Part shown: in pieces, positions 5,147 through 8,964 of the stretch
Layout: the number at the start of each line of letters is the position of its first letter
Position numbering within the stretch: the first letter of the stretch is position 1
Assembly (NCBI RefSeq): GCF_910587525.1
Contig: NZ_CAJULS010000096.1
Span: forward strand, 1 to 8,964
Direction of reading: 5' to 3'
Length of the DNA: 8,964 nucleotides
Source: an uncultured Oscillibacter sp.
GTDB taxonomy: Bacteria; Bacillota; Clostridia; Oscillospirales; Oscillospiraceae
Program-made: the position numbers and the translations under genes
The notes under the pieces: model-generated
What the model was told of the DNA's origin: nothing
Databases searched by the model: none
Seen by the model: only the letters and a program-made list of their open reading frames with translations

Positions 5147-7549
5147 ATGGAACCCATTACCATGAATATTCCCGTCCTAGCTCTGCGGGGGCTGACGGTT
5201 TTTCCCCATATGAACCTGACCTTTGACGTGGAGCGCCGTGTCTCCATTGCCGCCCTGGAGCGGGCCATGGAGGCGGACCAGGACATCTTTCTGGTGACCC
5301 AGCGGGAGGTGGGCGTGGATATACCGGGGGAGGGAGATCTGTACGAGATCGGCACAGTATCCCACATCCGGCAGATCCTGCGGCTGTCGCCCCATGCGGT
5401 CCGTTGCGTGGTGGAAGGCCGCCAGCGGGCACGGCTGCGCCGCCTGTGGCAGGCGGACCCTTACCTTCAGGCTAATGTGGAGCTCATTGAGGAGTCCGGC
5501 GCCGTCCGGCGGGGGCCCCGGATGGAGGCTATGCTGCGCCAGGCATGCAGCCTCTTTGGCGAGTACGCGGGGCTGGTGAACAGCCTGCCGGAGGAGGTCA
5601 TCGCCAAAGTGATGGACTGCCAGGACCCCGGGTATCTTGCGGACTTCATTGCCCAGAACATCAACTTGCGCTACACCGATAAGCAGGAGATTCTGGAGGA
5701 GATGGTTCCCTATGTGCGGCTGCGGAAGCTCAATGGTTTCCTGGCCAGGGAGTGTGATGTGCTGGGCTTTGAGCATGAGATGGAGGGCAAAGTCCGGGAT
5801 CAGCTGATTCGTACCCAGAGAGACCAGATTCTGCGGACCCAGATCCGGGTGCTGCAGAGTGAGCTGGGGGAGGACGATGAGGATGACGAGACCGATGTCT
5901 ACCGTCAGAAGATCGCGGAGCTGCAGTTGGCGGAGGACACGGAAAAACACCTGATGAAGGAGGTCAGCAAGCTGGCCAAACAGCCTTACAGCAGTGCTGA
6001 AGCCGCCGTCATCCGGAACTATCTGGATGTGTGCCTGGAAATGCCCTGGAACGAGACCACCCGGGAGCGGATCAGTGTGGAGACTGCCCGAAAAGTGCTG
6101 GAAAAGGACCACTACGGCCTGGAAAAGGTGAAGGAGCGGATTTTGGAGACCATTGCTGTCCGGCAGATGAATCCGGAGGGCAAGGGACAGATCATCTGTC
6201 TGGTGGGTCCCCCCGGCGTAGGTAAGACCTCCATTGCAATCAGCGTGGCCAAAGCTCTGAACCGGAAGCTGGCCCGGCTCTCCCTGGGCGGGGTTCGGGA
6301 CGAGGCGGATATCCGGGGGCACCGGAAGACCTACATAGGCTCCATGCCTGGCCGGATTATCGAGGCCATCAGCCGGAGCGGGTCTATGAATCCCCTGCTT
6401 TTGCTGGATGAGATTGATAAGCTGGGCAGCGACTACCGGGGCGACCCGGCGGCGGCCCTTTTGGAGGTGCTGGACAGTGAGCAGAACCACGCCTTCCGGG
6501 ACCATTTTCTGGAAATTCCGGTGGACCTGCGGAAGGTGATGTTCATCACCACCGCCAACACTACGGATACCATCCCCAGACCCTTGTTGGACCGCATGGA
6601 GGTCATCCAGCTCTCCAGCTACACCGACGAGGAGAAGGTGCAGATTGCCCGGCGCCACCTGTTGCCAAAGCAGCTGGCGGAGCATGGATTGAAGAAGAGC
6701 GCCCTGCGCATCGAGGACGATGTGCTTCGGGCTATCATTCGGGACTACACCCGGGAGTCCGGCGTCCGGAAGCTGGAGCGGCGGCTGGCCGCCATCTGCC
6801 GGAAGGCGGATATGCGGCTTTTAGAGCGCAATGCGAAGCGGATTACTGTTACAGAAAAGGACCTGCCGAAGATGTTGGACTGCCAGCCCTATCCCCCTGC
6901 CCTCCACACGGAGCGGGAGGAGATCGGCGTGGTGAACGGTCTGGCCTGGACGGAGAATGGCGGCGAGATTTTGGAGGTAGAGGTGCTGGCCTGTGACGGT
7001 ACCGGTAAGCTGGAGCTCACCGGAAATCTGGGAGACGTGATGAAGGAGTCCGCCCAGGCGGCCCTGAGCTGTCTGCGGAGCCGGGCGGCAGTGCTGGGTA
7101 TTGAGTCCGATTTCTGGAAAGAAAAGGATATTCATGTCCACTTCCCGGAGGGAGCCGTGCCTAAGGACGGCCCTTCCGCCGGTATCGCCGTGGCCACGGC
7201 CATGCTCTCCGCGCTGACGGACCGGAAGATCCGGGCTGGTATCGCCATGACTGGGGAGGTTACTCTGCGGGGCCGGGTGCTGCCCATTGGAGGGCTGAAA
7301 GAAAAAACTATGGCGGCTCTGCGGAACGGCATTGGTACTGTGCTGATCCCCCGGGACAACCAGCGGGATCTGGAGGAGATTGACCAGACCGTTCGGGCGG
7401 CCCTGCGGTTTATCCCAGTGGAAACGGTGGACGAGGTGTTTGCCGCGGCCATCTGTCCGGCCCGGGCACTTGTGCAGGAGGAAGAGCTCCTGCCGCCGCT
7501 GCCGCCTCTGGGCCGGGAACAGGCTGGGGAAGCCGCATTGCGGCAGTAG
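5147..7549 (+). CDS. lon: ATP-dependent protease Lon (LonA type)
   Basis: Lon is a soluble homohexameric AAA+ serine protease that degrades misfolded and regulatory proteins. The 800-residue product has the N-terminal substrate domain (starting IPVLALRGLTVFP), then a coiled linker with an acidic patch, GEDDEDDETD, at 241-250. The AAA+ domain has Walker A GPPGVGKT (354-361), pore-loop motif YIGSMPG (396-402), Walker B LLLLDEID (417-424) and arginine-finger-type R483 in LLDRMEV. The peptidase domain has catalytic S677 in PKDGPSAG and K720 in GGLKEK. A short Pro/Leu-rich tail, LLPPLPPLGR, follows the last conserved segment. ATG 5147 is supported by AAAGGAG (5134-5140), six bases upstream. Position right after the clpX terminator leaves almost no space for its own promoter. 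ysxC follows 21 bases later, the classic lon-ysxC pair. Confidence 0.98.
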   Translation: MEPITMNIPVLALRGLTVFPHMNLTFDVERRVSIAALERAMEADQDIFLVTQREVGVDIPGEGDLYEIGTVSHIRQILRLSPHAVRCVVEGRQRARLRRLWQADPYLQANVELIEESGAVRRGPRMEAMLRQACSLFGEYAGLVNSLPEEVIAKVMDCQDPGYLADFIAQNINLRYTDKQEILEEMVPYVRLRKLNGFLARECDVLGFEHEMEGKVRDQLIRTQRDQILRTQIRVLQSELGEDDEDDETDVYRQKIAELQLAEDTEKHLMKEVSKLAKQPYSSAEAAVIRNYLDVCLEMPWNETTRERISVETARKVLEKDHYGLEKVKERILETIAVRQMNPEGKGQIICLVGPPGVGKTSIAISVAKALNRKLARLSLGGVRDEADIRGHRKTYIGSMPGRIIEAISRSGSMNPLLLLDEIDKLGSDYRGDPAAALLEVLDSEQNHAFRDHFLEIPVDLRKVMFITTANTTDTIPRPLLDRMEVIQLSSYTDEEKVQIARRHLLPKQLAEHGLKKSALRIEDDVLRAIIRDYTRESGVRKLERRLAAICRKADMRLLERNAKRITVTEKDLPKMLDCQPYPPALHTEREEIGVVNGLAWTENGGEILEVEVLACDGTGKLELTGNLGDVMKESAQAALSCLRSRAAVLGIESDFWKEKDIHVHFPEGAVPKDGPSAGIAVATAMLSALTDRKIRAGIAMTGEVTLRGRVLPIGGLKEKTMAALRNGIGTVLIPRDNQRDLEEIDQTVRAALRFIPVETVDEVFAAAICPARALVQEEELLPPLPPLGREQAGEAALRQ

Positions 7550-7570
7550 ACCAGAGAAGGAGAGGAAAAA

Positions 7571-8170
7571 ATGCCCCTGAATTTTGGAAAGGTGGAATTT
7601 GTCCGTTCCGCTGCTTCGTCGGAGCAGTTTCTGCGGGATGGGCTGCCCCAGTTTGCCTTTGCCGGGCGGTCCAATGTGGGCAAGTCCTCAGTAATCAACC
7701 GTCTTGTGGGGCGAAAGAACCTGGCTTATGTGGGTTCCTCGCCGGGAAAGACCACCCAGATCAACTATTTTCTGGTGGACCGCCGAGCTTATCTGGTAGA
7801 TCTGCCCGGCTACGGCTATGCCAAGGTCAGCCGGACGGAGAAGGAGCGCTGGGGCCGGCTGATGGAGCGATATTTTCAGGACGAGGGCGGTTTGATTACT
7901 GCCGGGGTTCAGATTGTGGATATTCGCCATAAACCCACAGCAGACGATATGACCATGCACGCATGGTTTCGGGAGACCGGCTGTCCGGAGATCGTGGTGG
8001 CCAACAAGCTGGACAAATTGAAGCGCAGCCAGGTGGAGCCGGCGCTGATCATGATTCGGGAGACGCTGGAGCTGACAGAGGCCGATTCCCTGGTGCCCTT
8101 CTCAGCAGAGAAGGGCATGGGCAAGGAGGTGCTGATTCAGCTTTTGAATCAGGTCTGTGAGAATCCATAA
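7571..8170 (+). CDS. ysxC: Ribosome biogenesis GTP-binding protein YsxC/EngB
   Basis: YsxC (EngB, YihA) is an essential TrmE-Era-EngA-family GTPase needed for late assembly of the 50S ribosomal subunit. The 199-residue length is typical. The GTPase motifs are all present: G1 GRSNVGKS (32-39), G2 region GKTTQINYF (59-67), G3 DLPGYGYAK (77-85), G4 NKLDK (145-149) and G5 SAEKG (178-182). The segment VDIRHKPTADD (116-126) is also characteristic of the family. ATG 7571 follows AAGGAG (7557-7562) by eight bases. It sits 21 bases after lon and is almost certainly in one transcript with it. No clear terminator with a T-run follows; the nearest hairpin is in the leader of the next gene. Confidence 0.97.
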   Translation: MPLNFGKVEFVRSAASSEQFLRDGLPQFAFAGRSNVGKSSVINRLVGRKNLAYVGSSPGKTTQINYFLVDRRAYLVDLPGYGYAKVSRTEKERWGRLMERYFQDEGGLITAGVQIVDIRHKPTADDMTMHAWFRETGCPEIVVANKLDKLKRSQVEPALIMIRETLELTEADSLVPFSAEKGMGKEVLIQLLNQVCENP

Positions 8171-8200
8171 TTTGGAATCTTATAAACGGCTTCATGCCTA

Positions 8201-8229
8201 TTGCAATTTTGGAAATCATTTCGTATAAT
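8201..8229 (+). promoter_or_regulatory. Strong sigma-A promoter for the SLH gene
   Basis: TTGCAA (8201-8206, 4 of 6) and a perfect TATAAT (8224-8229) are separated by 17 bases, in an AT-rich patch after ysxC. Transcription is expected to begin near 8235-8237, giving a leader of about 75 bases. This is the best promoter match in the window, as expected for an abundant surface protein. Confidence 0.85.
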
Positions 8230-8243
8230 AAAAAAAGAGAGAG

Positions 8244-8277
8244 AAAGCGGGACGCGAGGATTCTCACGTCCCGCTTT
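8244..8277 (+). promoter_or_regulatory. Stable stem-loop at the start of the SLH-gene leader
   Basis: AAAGCGGGACG (8244-8254) pairs perfectly over 11 bases with CGTCCCGCTTT (8267-8277). A further three pairs follow inside (GAG/CTC) after one C-A mismatch. The stem would start about 8 bases from the predicted transcript start. Only three T follow it on the + strand, so it is a poor terminator for ysxC, though that role cannot be excluded. On the - strand it is followed by a longer T/C-rich tract, so it could stop antisense transcription. A 5' stabilising hairpin is my preferred reading. Confidence 0.6.
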
Positions 8278-8309
8278 ACACAAACATTATGGATGGGAGC
8301 GGAAGGTCT

Positions 8310-8964
8310 ATGAAAAAGCGGATGATTGCGGTATTGCTCATATTTGTCCTCGTTGTGGGGACAGCTGTTCCTGCAGCGGCGGCGGGCACGGGATTTTCTG
8401 ACCTTCCCGCCGGATATTGGGCCGGAGAGGCGATCCGGAACGTGGCTGGGAAGGGCATTGTCTCCGGGTATCAGGACGGAACCTTCCGTCCTGCGCAGAA
8501 GGTGACCAATGCCCAGTTTGCCGTGTTCCTGGCCCGGGCGTTCTATCCGAAGGAGGCCAAAGCCTATGAGGACCAGGGCTATGGAGGTTCTGCGCCGTGG
8601 TATTGGGCCAGCATGGCGGCGCTGCGGGATCACCGCATACTGGAGGGCACTGCTATGGGCCGGGATACCGGTTGGCCGGAGCTGGGCTGTGATGGTGAGT
8701 ATGTTACCCGGTACGATATGGCCCAGCTGGCCTATAACATCATGCTGGACTATGAGCAGACCGGCAGCGAAGTGGAGCGGGAGGTCGTCCACCTGCGGGT
8801 CGGGGACTGGAGTGAGATTCCGGAGAGTTATCAGGACGCGGTGACCGCATGCTATGTGCTGAGGGTTCTGCGGGGCCATACCGATGGAGATTTTGACGGA
8901 GCGGCCCTGATGACCCGGGCTCAGAGCTGTGTGGTGATTGACCGACTTGGAAAGGGCCTGGGTG
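8310..8964 (+). CDS. Secreted S-layer-homology (SLH) domain protein, 3' end beyond window
   Basis: The reading frame is open to the window end (218 full codons). Residues 1-25 are a signal peptide: MKKR, a hydrophobic core (IAVLLIFVLVVGTAV), then PAAAA, with probable cleavage near A25. Three SLH domains follow at about 28-75 (FSDLPAGYWAGEAIRNV, GYQDGTFRP), 95-145 (divergent) and 166-213 (HTDGDFDGAALMTRAQ). SLH triplets anchor proteins to secondary cell-wall polymers outside the membrane. The usual TRAE-type motif reads TNAQ (66-69), TRYD (133-136) and TRAQ (202-205). ATG 8310 is preferred because it begins a proper signal peptide; it has GGGAG (8295-8299) ten bases upstream plus a closer GGAAGG. 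An in-frame ATG at 8289 has no binding site. The functional domain, if any, lies beyond the window, so the protein's role is unknown. Confidence 0.88.
   Translation, partial: MKKRMIAVLLIFVLVVGTAVPAAAAGTGFSDLPAGYWAGEAIRNVAGKGIVSGYQDGTFRPAQKVTNAQFAVFLARAFYPKEAKAYEDQGYGGSAPWYWASMAALRDHRILEGTAMGRDTGWPELGCDGEYVTRYDMAQLAYNIMLDYEQTGSEVEREVVHLRVGDWSEIPESYQDAVTACYVLRVLRGHTDGDFDGAALMTRAQSCVVIDRLGKGLG

Noticed and set aside
5177..6685. 502-codon antisense open frame opposite lon
   Set aside because: Same codon-bias artefact; the composition is low-information and lon is intact on the + strand.

Overview
The window looks like a housekeeping chromosomal segment from a fairly GC-rich member of the Clostridia. 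The probable group is Oscillospiraceae-like gut bacteria of the Flavonifractor/Oscillibacter/Lawsonibacter kind. That placement is an inference from the tig-clpP-clpX-lon-ysxC gene order, strong AGGAGG-type ribosome binding sites, GC-biased codon use and an SLH-type surface protein. It was not checked against any database. All genes are on the + strand.

Left part (1-1344): a decayed-looking remnant (about 38-197) ends in the same zinc-ribbon tail as the intact gene immediately after it. That gene (210-518) is a 102-residue protein with two membrane segments and a C-terminal zinc ribbon. A COG1768-like metallophosphoesterase follows (658-1344).

Central part (1446-8170): this is a protein-quality-control block. 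Trigger factor (tig) has its own sigma-A-like promoter and an unusual Lys/Ala/Glu-rich C-terminal tail, and it ends at an intrinsic terminator. clpP and clpX form a tight pair preceded by a long interrupted inverted repeat. A strong terminator follows clpX. lon begins only 26 bases after that terminator, and ysxC (engB), a ribosome-assembly GTPase, follows lon after 21 bases. Together these genes cover nascent-chain folding (Tig), ATP-dependent degradation (ClpXP, Lon) and 50S ribosome maturation (YsxC). The lonB gene often found between clpX and lon in Firmicutes is absent here.

Right part (8171-8964): a near-consensus promoter (TTGCAA-N17-TATAAT) is followed by a strong hairpin at the very start of the predicted transcript. 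The gene it drives encodes a secreted protein with a signal peptide and three SLH domains and runs off the window end.

No RNA genes, insertion sequences, CRISPR arrays or phage genes were seen. I did not find a clearly new multi-gene system. The most interesting items are the broken paralog of the zinc-ribbon gene, the inverted repeat upstream of clpP, the tig tail, the terminator squeezed against lon, and the 5' hairpin of the SLH gene.
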